A program made the position numbers and the translations under genes. This document shows positions 24,744-34,303 of a stretch of 64,000 nucleotides of DNA, one piece after another; position 1 is the stretch's first letter; each line of letters begins with the position of its first letter. A model generated the notes under the pieces. That model did not search any database, was not told the origin of the DNA, and saw nothing but the letters and a program-made list of their open reading frames with translations. The stretch spans positions 1-64,000 of the forward strand of contig JANQPT010000002.1 of the NCBI GenBank assembly GCA_028285345.1. Reading direction: 5' to 3'. Origin of the DNA: Planctomycetales bacterium. GTDB taxonomy: Bacteria > Planctomycetota > Planctomycetia > Planctomycetales > Planctomycetaceae.

Positions 24744-27662
24744 TTAACTACATCCCATGCTGTTCCCGCAATTATGGCACAAATAACAATTCCCATTCCG
24801 AACCGTGATCGCGCCGCACTTGTCGCACGCCGGGGCGTCGGATTGGTATTTGGCGAACAGCCGGCTGCGGACCGCCGGGCTGTCTTCCAGCAATTCTAAT
24901 TCCTGCTCAGTGGCTGCGCCGTTCTCGCCCGCGTGGCCGTTCGTCTCAGGCGCGGCGACGACGGCCACTGTCGCCGAAGCATCGGTGTCGGCGTCTTCTT
25001 TTGGTTCCTCGCGCTTCGGAGCGTTTTCTTCGCGGTAGCCGGGCAGAAACTCCATCCCCAGCCAGCGGAAGATGTAATCGACCACACTCTTGGCGTGCGG
25101 AATGTCGCGGTTGTTGGTCCAACCGGACGGCTCGAACCGCGAGTGCGAAAACTTGTCGACGAAGACTTGCAGCGGGACGCCGTATTGCAGACCCATCGAC
25201 GTCTCCGTGCCGATCACGTCCATCAGCCCGCCGATCGTGCTTCCCTCCTTGGCCATGGTGATGAACAATTCGCCCGGCGAACCATCTTCGAACAGGCCGA
25301 CGGTAATGTAGCCCTCGTGGCCGCCGACGGAGAACTTGTGCGTCAGCGAATTCCGTGTCGACGGCAAGTGCCGCCGCGACGGGCCGACCGGCTGCTGCTC
25401 CTTGCCTTTGCGGTCCCCCTCTTTGCTGGTGGCCAGCGGCTGGCTCTTCTTGGAACCGTCGCGGTAGATGGCCAGCGCCTTGAGGCCCTGTTTCCAGCCT
25501 TCGACGTACGCCTCTTCAATATCCTTGACCGTCGAGTCTTCAGGCATGTTGACGGTTTTGGAAATCGCACCCGAGAGGAACGGCTGAGCGGCCGCCATCA
25601 TGCCGACGTGGCCCCGCCAACTGATTGACCGCTTGCCTTCGACCGCCTTAAAGGCACAGTCGAAGACCGGCAGGTGCTCCTCTTTCAACTGCTCGGCGCC
25701 TTCGATCGTATCGTGCTCCTCGATGTGCTTGCAGATGCCGTCAATCGAGGGACCGTCGTAGCCCAGCGAACGCAGGGCCATCGGCACGGTGCGGTTGATG
25801 ATCTTCATCATGCCGCCGCCGGCGAGTTGTTTATACTTGACCAACGCGATGTCCGGCTCGATTCCGGTCGTATCGCAATCCATCATGAAGGCGATCGTGC
25901 CGGTCGGCGCGAGGACCGTCGCTTGGGCGTTGCGATAGCCGTTTTGGCGGCCGGAATTCAGGCAGTCGTTCCAGACGTCGCGGGCGGCGTCGCGGAGATA
26001 GACAGGGCATTCCGGATCAATCTGCTCGACAGCGTCGCGGTGCATCTGCATCACGCCGAGCATCGGCTCGCGGTTCTCTTCATAGCCCGCAAACGGTCCG
26101 ATGTCGCCAGCGATTTGGCTCGACGTCAGATACGCCTCGCCGTTGAGTAGCGCCGTCAACGCGCCGCAAATCCCGCGGCCGGCGTCGCTGTCGTAGGGAA
26201 TGCCCATCGACATCAGCAGGCTGCCCAGATTGGCGTATCCCAATCCGAGCGGGCGGTACATGTGGCTGTTTTCGGCGATCGCCGGCGTGGGGTAACTGGC
26301 GTGGTCGACGAGTATCTCTTGAGCGGTGATGAAAATCGAAGCCGCCCGGCGGAAACGATCGACGTCGAAGGTCCCGTCGGCGTTCTGGTACTTCATCAAG
26401 TTCAGACTGGCCAGATTGCAGGCCGTGTCGTCCAGGAACATATATTCCGAGCAGGGATTCGAGGCGTTGATCGGCCCCGAGTTGGGACAGGTGTGCCAGC
26501 GGTTGATCGTCGAGTCGTATTGCACGCCGGGATCGCCGCAATACCAGGTCCCGTCAGCCATGCCGCGGAGCAAGTCCTTGGCTTCATACTCCGGACCGGG
26601 CTGGTTCTCGTCGGTCACCCAGTGCGTTTGCCATTTCGTACCTTCGGTCGCGGCCTGCATGAACTCGTCACTGGCACGCACCGAAAGATTGGCGTTTTGG
26701 AACATGATCGAACTGTAGGCTTCGCCGTTGAAGTTCGCTTCATATTCGCCGCTCTCGATCAGCGTCCGCGCCTTTCTCTCTTCCTTGGCTTTGGCTTCGA
26801 TAAACTCCTGGATATCGGGGTGCCAGTCCTTGAGGCTTTGCATCTTGGCCGCCCGGCGGGTCTTGCCGCCCGATTTGACGACCGCCGCAATTTGGTCGTA
26901 GACCCGCATGAAGGAGAGCGGCCCGGAGGGGACGCCGCCGCCGGAGAGTTTCTCCTTGGCGCTGCGAATCGTGGAGAGGTCGGTCCCCGTGCCGGAGCCG
27001 AACTTGAAGAGCATCGCCTCGCTGGTGGCGAGACGCATAATGTCTTCCATGTTGTCTTCAACCGACTGGATGAAGCAGGCCGAACCTTGTGGATATTCGT
27101 ACGGCGTGTCGGGCCGCTTGATGGAATTGGTTTCCACGTCCCAGCGGTAGTTGCCCCGGCAGCCTTTGACGCCGTATTGGTGGTACAGGCCGACGTTGAA
27201 CCAGACCGGCGAATTGAACGAACCGTGCTGATGCAGCAGCAGCCAGGTCAAGTCGCGGTAATACGTTTCGCCATCCTCGCTGGAGGCGAAATAGCCGTCC
27301 TTGACGCCCCAGTCGGTGATTGTGCGTGAAACGCGGTGAATCAACTGGCGGACGCTCGACTCGCGGCCGGGAGTCCCCGGTTCGCCGTAGAAGTATTTGC
27401 TGACGACGACGTTGGTCGCCAACGAACTCCAACCGGCGGGCACTTCGCAGTCGGTTTGCTCGAAGAGGACGTTTCCGTTTTCGTCCTTGATTTGCGCAGA
27501 GCGGCGCTCCCATTTGACCGTTTCAAACGGGTCAATGCCTGGGGGGCAAAACGTGCTGGCGACTTTCATGGAAGCGGGTTCCACGGGCGGGTTTCCGTTT
27601 CCGTTGTGACCGTGATGGGTGTGAGCTTCAGTCGTTGCAGTTCCGTGCACTTTGTGCATCAT
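24744..27662 (-). CDS. nrdJ: Adenosylcobalamin-dependent (class II) ribonucleotide reductase
   Basis: A 972-residue enzyme that reduces ribonucleotides to deoxyribonucleotides with adenosylcobalamin as radical source, so it works with or without oxygen. Landmarks: GSFNSPVWFNVG, PQGSACFIQSVEDNM (first redox Cys), FKFGSGTGTDLSTIR, SGGKTRRAAKM, the NPCSEYMFLDDTACNLASLNL core with the thiyl-radical Cys and the catalytic Glu, and ATVLAPTGTIAFMMDCDTTG. The C-terminus carries a Cys-rich tail (CDKCGAITVRNGNCYLCHNC and MGCS) that supplies the dithiol for reactivation or a zinc site. AAGGAG stands three bases before the first ATG and six before the second (27659), so the second Met is the likelier start. 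The His-rich leader (EAHTHHGHNGNGN) is unusual but short. Confidence 0.95.
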   Translation of the reverse strand: MMHKVHGTATTEAHTHHGHNGNGNPPVEPASMKVASTFCPPGIDPFETVKWERRSAQIKDENGNVLFEQTDCEVPAGWSSLATNVVVSKYFYGEPGTPGRESSVRQLIHRVSRTITDWGVKDGYFASSEDGETYYRDLTWLLLHQHGSFNSPVWFNVGLYHQYGVKGCRGNYRWDVETNSIKRPDTPYEYPQGSACFIQSVEDNMEDIMRLATSEAMLFKFGSGTGTDLSTIRSAKEKLSGGGVPSGPLSFMRVYDQIAAVVKSGGKTRRAAKMQSLKDWHPDIQEFIEAKAKEERKARTLIESGEYEANFNGEAYSSIMFQNANLSVRASDEFMQAATEGTKWQTHWVTDENQPGPEYEAKDLLRGMADGTWYCGDPGVQYDSTINRWHTCPNSGPINASNPCSEYMFLDDTACNLASLNLMKYQNADGTFDVDRFRRAASIFITAQEILVDHASYPTPAIAENSHMYRPLGLGYANLGSLLMSMGIPYDSDAGRGICGALTALLNGEAYLTSSQIAGDIGPFAGYEENREPMLGVMQMHRDAVEQIDPECPVYLRDAARDVWNDCLNSGRQNGYRNAQATVLAPTGTIAFMMDCDTTGIEPDIALVKYKQLAGGGMMKIINRTVPMALRSLGYDGPSIDGICKHIEEHDTIEGAEQLKEEHLPVFDCAFKAVEGKRSISWRGHVGMMAAAQPFLSGAISKTVNMPEDSTVKDIEEAYVEGWKQGLKALAIYRDGSKKSQPLATSKEGDRKGKEQQPVGPSRRHLPSTRNSLTHKFSVGGHEGYITVGLFEDGSPGELFITMAKEGSTIGGLMDVIGTETSMGLQYGVPLQVFVDKFSHSRFEPSGWTNNRDIPHAKSVVDYIFRWLGMEFLPGYREENAPKREEPKEDADTDASATVAVVAAPETNGHAGENGAATEQELELLEDSPAVRSRLFAKYQSDAPACDKCGAITVRNGNCYLCHNCGNSMGCS

Positions 27663-28355
27663 GCACTCCTTGATTCCTAGGATCCATCGTTGGTGTCGTC
27701 CGTCTCAAGCAGTTGCGGTCAATCGCAGAGAGAACCAAGTTGCGGATGTCGGCGAACAGAGAGATGGTCGCTTTGCGTCTGTAGAAGGCGGCAAAGCGAG
27801 TCGACAATTCCGCAGTGTGGTGTGGACCTTTCGCTGTTAGTATCGACAAACGACGGCGAGAATTGTGAACAAATGGACACCACATTATAGTGCGGGGCCG
27901 ATGAAATGTGCAATACCAGCCCTTGGGTGCATCCCAATTAGCGTGCACCACATGTAGTGATCCGCGAGCGAACCACTATAAATTGACGCGACGTTTTGTC
28001 AATACGCGACTGCTTGCGATGTATAGATTAGGAATCAATCTGAGATCGTAAGTCGCAGTCCTGGCAGGGACTTGGTTCAATTCATCTTTTTTTCATTTTC
28101 GCAGGTTTTGAGATGGGCCGCCCCTGATATATCCGAAAGCCTGCTCCTAAATCCCGTCTAATTCGACCGGTCGATTTTCCTTTCGGGGTATTGTCATAAC
28201 ATGTTTTCTTGATTGGTGTTAAGGACAATGCTCCGTCGATGTAGAACCTTGGCGATTTCGTCGATGTCGCCTCGGCATTTCCTCCCAATCGGCGGAAACG
28301 GCAGCCGTTTTCCTGTATAAGGACAGGTCCAAATTCCCCAATTGCGGAGTTCCTC
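27663..28355. other. Long divergent intergenic region upstream of nrdJ
   Basis: Nearly 700 bases separate nrdJ (minus strand) from the DUF6807 gene (plus strand). Besides the NrdR-like sites listed separately, I see no RNA gene, no repeat and no cobalamin riboswitch consensus. The open frames that cross it have no coding character. Confidence 0.5.
27877..27988 (-). promoter_or_regulatory. Possible NrdR boxes upstream of nrdJ
   Basis: Three sites resemble the NrdR palindrome (roughly ACACTATATATAGTGT): ACACCACATTATAGTG at 27877-27892, GCACCACATGTAGTGA at 27945-27960 and CCACTATAAATTGACG at 27973-27988. NrdR represses ribonucleotide reductase genes when dATP is plentiful. The second and third sites are about 28 bp apart, close to but not exactly the usual three helical turns. 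The sites lie 215-330 bp upstream of the nrdJ start. Confidence 0.4.
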
Positions 28356-29297
28356 ATGCAATCGACTGCACGCGTCGTCTCGTTCTGCCTCGCACTGCTC
28401 TGTGTCTGCTCTTTCCACGCCCGGGCCGCAGACGATTCGATCGCCTTCGAACAAGAGCCGGGCCGGATCAAGATCTCAATTAAGGGCGAGCCGTTTGCCA
28501 CCTATGTCTACCGGGACGAACAGACGCTGCGGCCCTACTTCGCGAACGTCCAAGCCCCGGGCAGGATTCGCGTCACGCGCAAACATCCTGTCGAACCGGG
28601 AACAGAAGGGGGCGACCACGGGACGATGCATCCGGGTATCTGGCTCGCATTCGGCGATATTAGCGGGGCGGACTTTTGGCGAAACAAGGCACAAGTGGTA
28701 CACGCCGGTTTTGTTCAGCAACCGCAGGTGAACGAGGGCCGCGGCAGTTTCGCCGTTAAGAATGAATACCGCAAAGACGGCAAACTGATCTGCACCGAAA
28801 CTTGCCGCTACACAATCGCGCCCCGCGAGGGCGGGTATTTGCTGATGAGTGATTCTACGTTCAGCAACGACGATGGTCCGTTTGAGTTCGGCGATCAGGA
28901 GGAACTTGGTTTTGGTGTCCGCGTAAATCGCAAATTGCGCGTCAAAGGGGGTAACGGGCGAATCCGTAACGCGGACGGGCTGCAAAACGAGAAACAAGTT
29001 TGGGGCAAAGCGGCCGACTGGTGCGACTACAGTGGCACGATCGACGGAACGTTTGCCGGCCTGACGGTGATGCCGCACCCGGAGAACTTTCGCCGCAGCT
29101 GGTTCCACGTGCGTGACTACGGCCTGATGCTGGCCAACCCGTTCGGCCGCAAAGCAATGACGGGTGGCGAAAAGAGCTCCGTCCCCGTCAAACCGGGCGA
29201 GTCGTTGCGGCTACGATTCGGCGTATTTGTCCACGCGCGGACGGACGATTACGATCCGGCGAGCGCTTATCGTGATTACCTGCAATCGGAGAAGTAG
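28356..29297 (+). CDS. Exported DUF6807 (PmoA-like) family protein
   Basis: A protein of 313 residues with a cleavable signal peptide (VVSFCLALLCVCSFHARAAD). It matches the DUF6807 family, common in Planctomycetes and Verrucomicrobia: FATYVYRDEQTLRPYFANVQAP near the start, GGDHGTMHPGIWLAFGDI (with conserved His residues), the FGDQEELGFGVRVN segment, and GLMLANPFGRKAM near the end. The biochemical function is not established; members often lie near sugar oxidoreductases. No such partner is adjacent here. ATG at 28356 follows a region with GCGGAG. Confidence 0.85.
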   Translation: MQSTARVVSFCLALLCVCSFHARAADDSIAFEQEPGRIKISIKGEPFATYVYRDEQTLRPYFANVQAPGRIRVTRKHPVEPGTEGGDHGTMHPGIWLAFGDISGADFWRNKAQVVHAGFVQQPQVNEGRGSFAVKNEYRKDGKLICTETCRYTIAPREGGYLLMSDSTFSNDDGPFEFGDQEELGFGVRVNRKLRVKGGNGRIRNADGLQNEKQVWGKAADWCDYSGTIDGTFAGLTVMPHPENFRRSWFHVRDYGLMLANPFGRKAMTGGEKSSVPVKPGESLRLRFGVFVHARTDDYDPASAYRDYLQSEK

Positions 29298-29360
29298 GCC
29301 GCGAATGCCGCGGGATCGACGAATTGACTCCCACAGGTGCGATTTGTCGGCTTCGTAAGT

Positions 29361-29393
29361 CGCTCGCGACCGCAAGCGGTCGGCTTGGATTCG
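29361..29393. repeat. Dispersed 33-bp repeat, copy 1
   Basis: The unit runs from CGCTCGCGACCGCAAGCGGT to GGCTTGGATTCG and contains the hairpin GACCGC-AA-GCGGTC. A near-identical copy lies at 43258-43291. It lies between the convergent DUF6807 and VOC genes. Confidence 0.75.
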
Positions 29394-29400
29394 TCTAAAA

Positions 29401-30195
29401 TCACTCATCCGGCGGCACGGTCATTTGAATGATGTTAAACACCGCTCCCTGCGGGTCGCTGACGACGCTGATGTGGCCGACAGAAACCTCAAACGGCGGA
29501 CGGTAAACCGTTCCGCCCAACGAAGTCAATTGCTCGGTTTTGGCGTTGATGTCATCCACTGAAAAGTAGACCGACCAATGATTGGGGATCTCTCCCATCT
29601 CGGGTAGCTTTTGCAGCATCCCGCCCAGCAGCGTCTCGCCCTGCTTAAACGTCCAATACGGCGGTTGGGCCGATTCTTCTTGTTCGCACCCCCATCCAAA
29701 CATGTCGCCGTAGAATTCGGACGCACTCTCCACATTGTCTGTCATCAGCTCATTCCAGCCCCAGCAGCCGGTTTGGTTGACGAGCTGCGCGCCGAAATGT
29801 TCGAGCTTCTGCCACAGTGAAACGGCGGCGCCGGTCGGATCGCTGATGATTGCCATGTGTCCCGCTTCAACGACCTGCATGGGCGGCATCATGATATTGC
29901 CCCCCAATTCGGTCGCGCGGCTTGTCGCGGCGGCAATGTCATCGACGTTGATATACGAATTCCAGATGGGCGGCATACCGGAGGACTTCATCTCGTCGGT
30001 CATTCCACCCATGCCGGCGACTTGCCGGCCGTCAATCATAAAGATCGTATACGGCGGGCCGCCTTGCGTGTCCTGATCGGCCGCCTCCCAGCCGAGCAAT
30101 TCACCGTAAAACGACTTCGCCGCAGCGGTGTCGTGGGCCATTAAATCGACCCAGCAAAACTGCCCGTGCTGATACTCTGTTCGAATCCCCATCAT
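29401..30195 (-). CDS. VOC family protein with two glyoxalase-like domains
   Basis: A cytosolic protein of 264 residues made of two vicinal-oxygen-chelate domains. The first begins GQFCWVDLMAHDTAAAKSFY with ELLGW; the second begins CWGWNELMTDNVESASEFYG with DMFGW, and each ends in a strand like GHMAIISDPTGAAVSLWQ or GHISVVSDPQGAVFNIIQ. Proteins of this layout (CFC30-like) are annotated as glyoxalase/bleomycin-resistance proteins, but the substrate is usually unknown. AAGGAG lies four bases before the first ATG and seven before the second. It stands alone on the minus strand. Confidence 0.9.
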   Translation of the reverse strand: MMGIRTEYQHGQFCWVDLMAHDTAAAKSFYGELLGWEAADQDTQGGPPYTIFMIDGRQVAGMGGMTDEMKSSGMPPIWNSYINVDDIAAATSRATELGGNIMMPPMQVVEAGHMAIISDPTGAAVSLWQKLEHFGAQLVNQTGCWGWNELMTDNVESASEFYGDMFGWGCEQEESAQPPYWTFKQGETLLGGMLQKLPEMGEIPNHWSVYFSVDDINAKTEQLTSLGGTVYRPPFEVSVGHISVVSDPQGAVFNIIQMTVPPDE

Positions 30196-30380
30196 GATGC
30201 TCCTTGGATCGCGAATTTAGGATGCAGTTGCAGTCACGCAGTTCTCGACATGCTGTCAGATACAGATTTGGGAATCAAGAACGAACTCGCGTGATTTGAT
30301 GCAACACCGCGATGTTACGCGATTCTTCATAATCGGGGCATTGAACTGAAACAGCTCCGGGATCGCTCGGGCTGGGGACT

Positions 30381-30426
30381 AAACGAAAACAGCCACCGGC
30401 TATCTGGCGTTGATAGCGGTGGCTGT
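30381..30426 (-). terminator. Rho-independent terminator hairpin
   Basis: ACAGCCACCGGCTATC at 30389-30404 pairs with GATAGCGGTGGCTGT at 30412-30426. Read on the minus strand, the stem is followed by TTTTCGTTT. It would end the transcript of the Cys-rich lipoprotein gene at 30579. The rest of the 383-base gap 30196-30578 shows nothing else I recognise. Confidence 0.8.
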
Positions 30427-30578
30427 CGTAGTGACTGCAAAATCGCCGAGTCAGTGGCTGACATTCAGCGGGGCAGGAGGAACGCGGCGGAATCCTTCGC
30501 CGTCATCCGCAGCAGTAACAAGCTGCCGCGGGCATCCATCCTTGATGAGTTCCGCATGCCGGTCTTCCATACAGGCGA

Positions 30579-30992
30579 TCAGTCGCCTTGATAGAAGAAG
30601 CAGTCGGGGCCTTTGGTCGTGTAGTATGGATATTGAACCATCATCGGCATGGCGGTTCCGACTCCACACTGGGGAACCATGCTGCCGTGATAGCGATGCA
30701 CGTTGGATTGGCTCCACTTGTCAACGCACCAGCCGTCGTCGGCGGAGCAGTTGTAGCCGTTATTCCAAGCCGCGCCGTACGGATTGCAGCCGCCGGGGCA
30801 GGCACCGCCGGGGCAGCCGCCACCGAGACATCCGCCGTAGTTGCATCCGCCGCCGAGGCATTCGCCGCCGTACTGGCAGCCGCTACAGGGTGCTTGGCCG
30901 CGAATGACGCTGCCGGATTGGGTGGTGGAACAGCCGACGCAAACCAGGAGTGACAGTCCTGTCACAATCGTCCATAATGCGTGAGTGCGCAT
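30579..30992 (-). CDS. Small Cys/Gly-rich lipoprotein of planctomycete type
   Basis: A 137-residue protein with a lipoprotein signal: hydrophobic LWTIVTGLSLL followed by the lipobox VCVGC. The mature part is packed with Cys and Gly (SGCQYGGECLGGGCNYGG and LGGGCPGGACPGGC), about 15 cysteines in all, then a region ending YYTTKGPDCFFYQGD. That last motif recurs in planctomycete lipoproteins as far as I recall. The Cys clusters could bind metal or form disulfides at the outer membrane surface. Function is unknown. A terminator follows 150 bp downstream. Confidence 0.75.
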   Translation of the reverse strand: MRTHALWTIVTGLSLLVCVGCSTTQSGSVIRGQAPCSGCQYGGECLGGGCNYGGCLGGGCPGGACPGGCNPYGAAWNNGYNCSADDGWCVDKWSQSNVHRYHGSMVPQCGVGTAMPMMVQYPYYTTKGPDCFFYQGD

Positions 30993-31294
30993 TCTCAGAT
31001 GCCCTCCGTGTTTTCATTATCTGGGTCATGCAGACGGCCTGTTTCGGGTCGAAAGGGGATTCCGGCCATCCGGTGTGCAAGTCTTATCGTCAGCCCACAC
31101 CGTACAACAGCACGAATCGGTTGTGATAATGCGATCATTGTGACAACTCAAACCCAACGACCTTGCAGAATCTTCCTGTTTCCGCTAAATTCACATGTGG
31201 TTTGGCCGATCAGTGCCGGCCAGGTCCCATTTTGTAACTTATTGCTGTTCAACGGATTAAGAACAGTTGGTCGGCTGCCAAGGGAGTGTGAGGA
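30993..31294. other. Divergent intergenic region
   Basis: Around 300 bases between the lipoprotein gene (minus) and a TIM-barrel gene (plus). I see no repeat, RNA gene or clear promoter; only a good ribosome binding site (AAGGGAG at 31280-31286) for the gene to the right. Confidence 0.5.
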
Positions 31295-32038
31295 GTGTTT
31301 GTCGCCGCTTCAACCCGCTGCTTTTCGGACCTTTCGTTTGAAGATGCCTGCGAGCAGATCTCTGAATTACAGTATGACAAAGTCGAGATCTGGCTCGACG
31401 AAACGCAAGACCATCTCAAACCCTCAAAAGTGATCGCCGACCCTGAGGGCTTTTGCACACGCTTCCGCGACATCACGCGGATGACGCCCATCGCGCTCTG
31501 CCTGCAGAACGACCTCTCCACTGAGGACTTCCAGGCGATGGTCCGCGTCGCCCAACTGTTTCGATTAACTCAGATCACACTCCCCGCTTCGCCCCTCGGC
31601 ACGCCGTTTAATGCCGAAATCGATCGCCTGCGTGCGCTGCATCGCATCGCAAGTGCCGACGGCATTCAGATCTCCATCAAAACAGAGACGGGCCGCCTAA
31701 CCGAAGATCCGCACACCGCCGTCGAACTCTGCCAGGCCGCTCCCGGTCTCGGATTGACGCTCGATCCCAGCCACTACATATGCGGCCCGAGGCATGGCCA
31801 ATCGTACGACCAAGTCTTCCAATATGTGTACCACATGCACCTGCGGGACACCCTGCCGGATCAACTGCAGGTTCGCATCGGATTGGGAGAGGTCGACTAC
31901 AGCCGGCTGATCAGCCAGTTGCAGCGGCACGGCTACAATCTTGCGCTGTCCGTCGAGATCTTTCCGGAATTGTTGGGTGACGTTGACCGGGAAGTCGAAA
32001 TGCGTAAGATGAGGCTTCTCTTGGAAAGCTTACTCTAA
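31295..32038 (+). CDS. TIM-barrel protein, sugar phosphate isomerase/epimerase family
   Basis: A cytosolic protein of 247 residues of the xylose isomerase-like AP endonuclease 2 fold. It starts at GTG with purine-rich ribosome binding sequence upstream. Visible strands and metal-binding positions: VAASTRCFSDLSFEDACEQI, YDKVEIWLDE, ITLPASPLGTPF, ISIKTETGRL (Glu ligand), LGLTLDPSHYI (Asp and His ligands), YVYHMHLRDT (His ligand) and LALSVEIFPEL (last Glu ligand). Such proteins isomerise sugars or oxidise inositol derivatives. The substrate is not predictable. It is one of three TIM-barrel proteins of this kind in the window. Confidence 0.88.
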   Translation: MFVAASTRCFSDLSFEDACEQISELQYDKVEIWLDETQDHLKPSKVIADPEGFCTRFRDITRMTPIALCLQNDLSTEDFQAMVRVAQLFRLTQITLPASPLGTPFNAEIDRLRALHRIASADGIQISIKTETGRLTEDPHTAVELCQAAPGLGLTLDPSHYICGPRHGQSYDQVFQYVYHMHLRDTLPDQLQVRIGLGEVDYSRLISQLQRHGYNLALSVEIFPELLGDVDREVEMRKMRLLLESLL

Positions 32039-32348
32039 TCAACAGACCGACGCTCGTTTCCTCGCCGTAGTGGTTGTTCCTGCGGTGCCGCTAAGTGGCG
32101 TGCGGAAAGCATGCTCCCAACTTGCTGCGTGATAAGGAAGTCTCCTTCCGGCAACGAGACTCTATCGGGGAATATCGCGCTGTGCACAAAGTATCGGTGC
32201 GCCAGTGCCCTCGTTGAATATGGTTGTCTTACGGTTTACAGTGAACTGATTCTCACTTTCACGGCTGAAGCCGTACTGGACACGCTCTGCTCAAAGCCGC
32301 GATCCTTAATCCGAAACACTCGCTTATCAGCTCCCGGCATGCCTCCGC
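32039..32348. other. Intergenic region without recognised features
   Basis: A 310-base gap between two plus-strand genes. No hairpin with a T-run, repeat or RNA gene was found; the promoter of the membrane protein gene is expected here. Confidence 0.45.
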
Positions 32349-34100
32349 ATGAAGAAAAAGAAGAAGAACCCTTCGACCACAACGACCGTCGCCGATTCGC
32401 CACAACGTTTGGGCAAATTCGATCTGTTGGTCATTTTGCTAATGCCGGTTTTCGTATTTGGGATTCTGATCGCCACAGGCAACCTCTGGGCGGGGCCGCG
32501 CACCACGGACGACAATCAGATTTTCAAATTGCAAATCGAGTTTGAGGAGAGCGGACTCGGTGCGGTCCTCGATCACGAGATCAAGAGCCGCTACGAGCTG
32601 GGCCGGGTGATCCCGGTCTACAACATCTACAAGGTGCTGCAGTCCTACCTGTTCGGCGGCAATACGGTGATCTGGTCCGTCTGGATCGGCGTGGTCGGAG
32701 CCGCCACGTTGATTCTGCTTTATTTGAGTCTGAGGCTGCTGGACTACAACCTGTTTGAATCGCTGGCGTTCGCCCTGCTGACGTCGCTGGGTCAGCAATC
32801 GGTCGTTTGGTGGCGATTGCTCCACGGCGAAGGGATCGGAATGCTGTTCACAGCGGCGGCCTTGGTCATGATGGCACTGCGAATCCGCAGCGGGAAATTG
32901 CGCTACGAAGTCGGCTTTGCGCTGATGGTGACCTTGGCGGTGCTTTCCAAGGAAAGCTTTCTACTGCTACTGCCCGGCTTATTCGTGCTCAAGTTCGCCC
33001 TCAGCAAGCGGGTGAATCAGCTTACTGTGAAGTCGGCCCTGATGCAAAGTCTTCCTGCGTTTGCTTGGCTGGGCATTCTTGGCGCAACCGACGCCATACT
33101 GATTCGCGCCGGAGGCGATAAGCCGCGGCTGAATTATGACGGCTGGCAAGGATTTAGCCTCGACAACTTCGCCAACATTCTTTCGCAACATGTCCAGATC
33201 ACTCATTACTGTGTACCGCTGATCTGCGTCATGATCGTGTTTCTGCTGAGGGTGGTATTATCGGCGGCGCCTGCCATGGTCGATGCCGAAGGACGACCGG
33301 TTGAGCAGCCGAACCAAGGTTCTCAGCGAACCAGCGTGCCACAACTGTTGTCCAATCTCTGGCTGCCGATAGCGGTCTGGGTGTTAATCAGCATTCCGCA
33401 ATTCTTGCTGTATATGAACTCCGGCATGTTGAACAACATGAACGAGGCCCATTTCGCACGTTATATTCTGCCGGGCATTTTGGGCTATGCGTTTCTGATT
33501 GCCGAAATCCTGCGGCTAATCCGTTCGACACCGGGCGGCCAACAGGTTCCGATCGCGATCGCCTACCTGTTCGTAGCGCTGTCGATGGGTCTCAAGGGAA
33601 TGACCGTCTACAAGGACGCAGATTTTTTTGCAGAGACCTCACGACAATACGACGAGTGGTTCAAGGCCCTCGCGGAAAACACAGAGCCGGACGATCCCAT
33701 CGTGCTGGTTTACCAGAATGGAATGTTCGAGGGATATCAGACGCAGGTGGCGCTGCGGGCATATTATATTCTGAGCCGCTGTTACGGGCGGCAAAACGTG
33801 TACTTCCTGCCGATTCCCGATCGACCTACGATCGAAGAGGGGCGGCTCGCCGTCAAGCAAGCCGACACGCGCCATCACGCCCTCAAAATGCGGCACGCCA
33901 GCGAAATCCCTAATGGGACCAAGGCAGCCGCGGTCGGGATCATCAATTGGGGATACACTATGCCGGTCTTCGGGGCTCGCATCAGCCAGTTTCTCAATAT
34001 CGAACTCACGAGAGCCAACCACGATTGGTTCCACCGCGACGAATACCAGTTGTCGATCACTCCGCTCGGCTATGCCACGTACTATCGTCCGAAGCGGTAA
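32349..34100 (+). CDS. Multi-pass membrane protein, GT-C glycosyltransferase-like
   Basis: A 583-residue integral membrane protein. After a Lys-rich start (MKKKKKN) and a first membrane segment (LLVILLMPVFVFGILIA), a periplasmic loop carries TTDDNQIFKL; an Asp pair after the first membrane helix is the hallmark of GT-C glycosyltransferases that use lipid-linked sugars. At least nine further hydrophobic segments follow, for example WIGVVGAATLILLYLSL, FALMVTLAVLSKESFLLL and LISIPQFLLYM. The C-terminal 150 residues are soluble. It is probably involved in surface glycan assembly, but no conserved family name can be given with confidence. Confidence 0.72.
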   Translation: MKKKKKNPSTTTTVADSPQRLGKFDLLVILLMPVFVFGILIATGNLWAGPRTTDDNQIFKLQIEFEESGLGAVLDHEIKSRYELGRVIPVYNIYKVLQSYLFGGNTVIWSVWIGVVGAATLILLYLSLRLLDYNLFESLAFALLTSLGQQSVVWWRLLHGEGIGMLFTAAALVMMALRIRSGKLRYEVGFALMVTLAVLSKESFLLLLPGLFVLKFALSKRVNQLTVKSALMQSLPAFAWLGILGATDAILIRAGGDKPRLNYDGWQGFSLDNFANILSQHVQITHYCVPLICVMIVFLLRVVLSAAPAMVDAEGRPVEQPNQGSQRTSVPQLLSNLWLPIAVWVLISIPQFLLYMNSGMLNNMNEAHFARYILPGILGYAFLIAEILRLIRSTPGGQQVPIAIAYLFVALSMGLKGMTVYKDADFFAETSRQYDEWFKALAENTEPDDPIVLVYQNGMFEGYQTQVALRAYYILSRCYGRQNVYFLPIPDRPTIEEGRLAVKQADTRHHALKMRHASEIPNGTKAAAVGIINWGYTMPVFGARISQFLNIELTRANHDWFHRDEYQLSITPLGYATYYRPKR

Positions 34101-34303
34101 CGCCCGTTTGTGGGCGGCGACTGGTGAGCGTGATGGCGACGCTGATGAGAATGCCGTTTGAAGATGTAGGCCGAATCGAGCGCCGCAAATCTCCCTCGAT
34201 CCCGGGACAGTACGATTCCCAGGCTGAGTTCTCTATGATCAATCTTTTCGACTAACGACATTACTGACACATTCCTCCGCATCGACCGGCCAGGTAAACG
34301 AAG

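Noticed and set aside
26262..27329. Plus-strand open frame of 355 codons.
   Set aside because: Antisense to nrdJ, which has clear catalytic motifs along its whole length.
27663..28355. Possible cobalamin riboswitch upstream of nrdJ.
   Set aside because: I looked for the conserved B12-box pattern on the minus strand and found none.
28082..28501. Minus-strand open frame of 139 codons in the gap before the DUF6807 gene.
   Set aside because: No ribosome binding site, odd composition, and it overlaps the signal peptide of the real gene.
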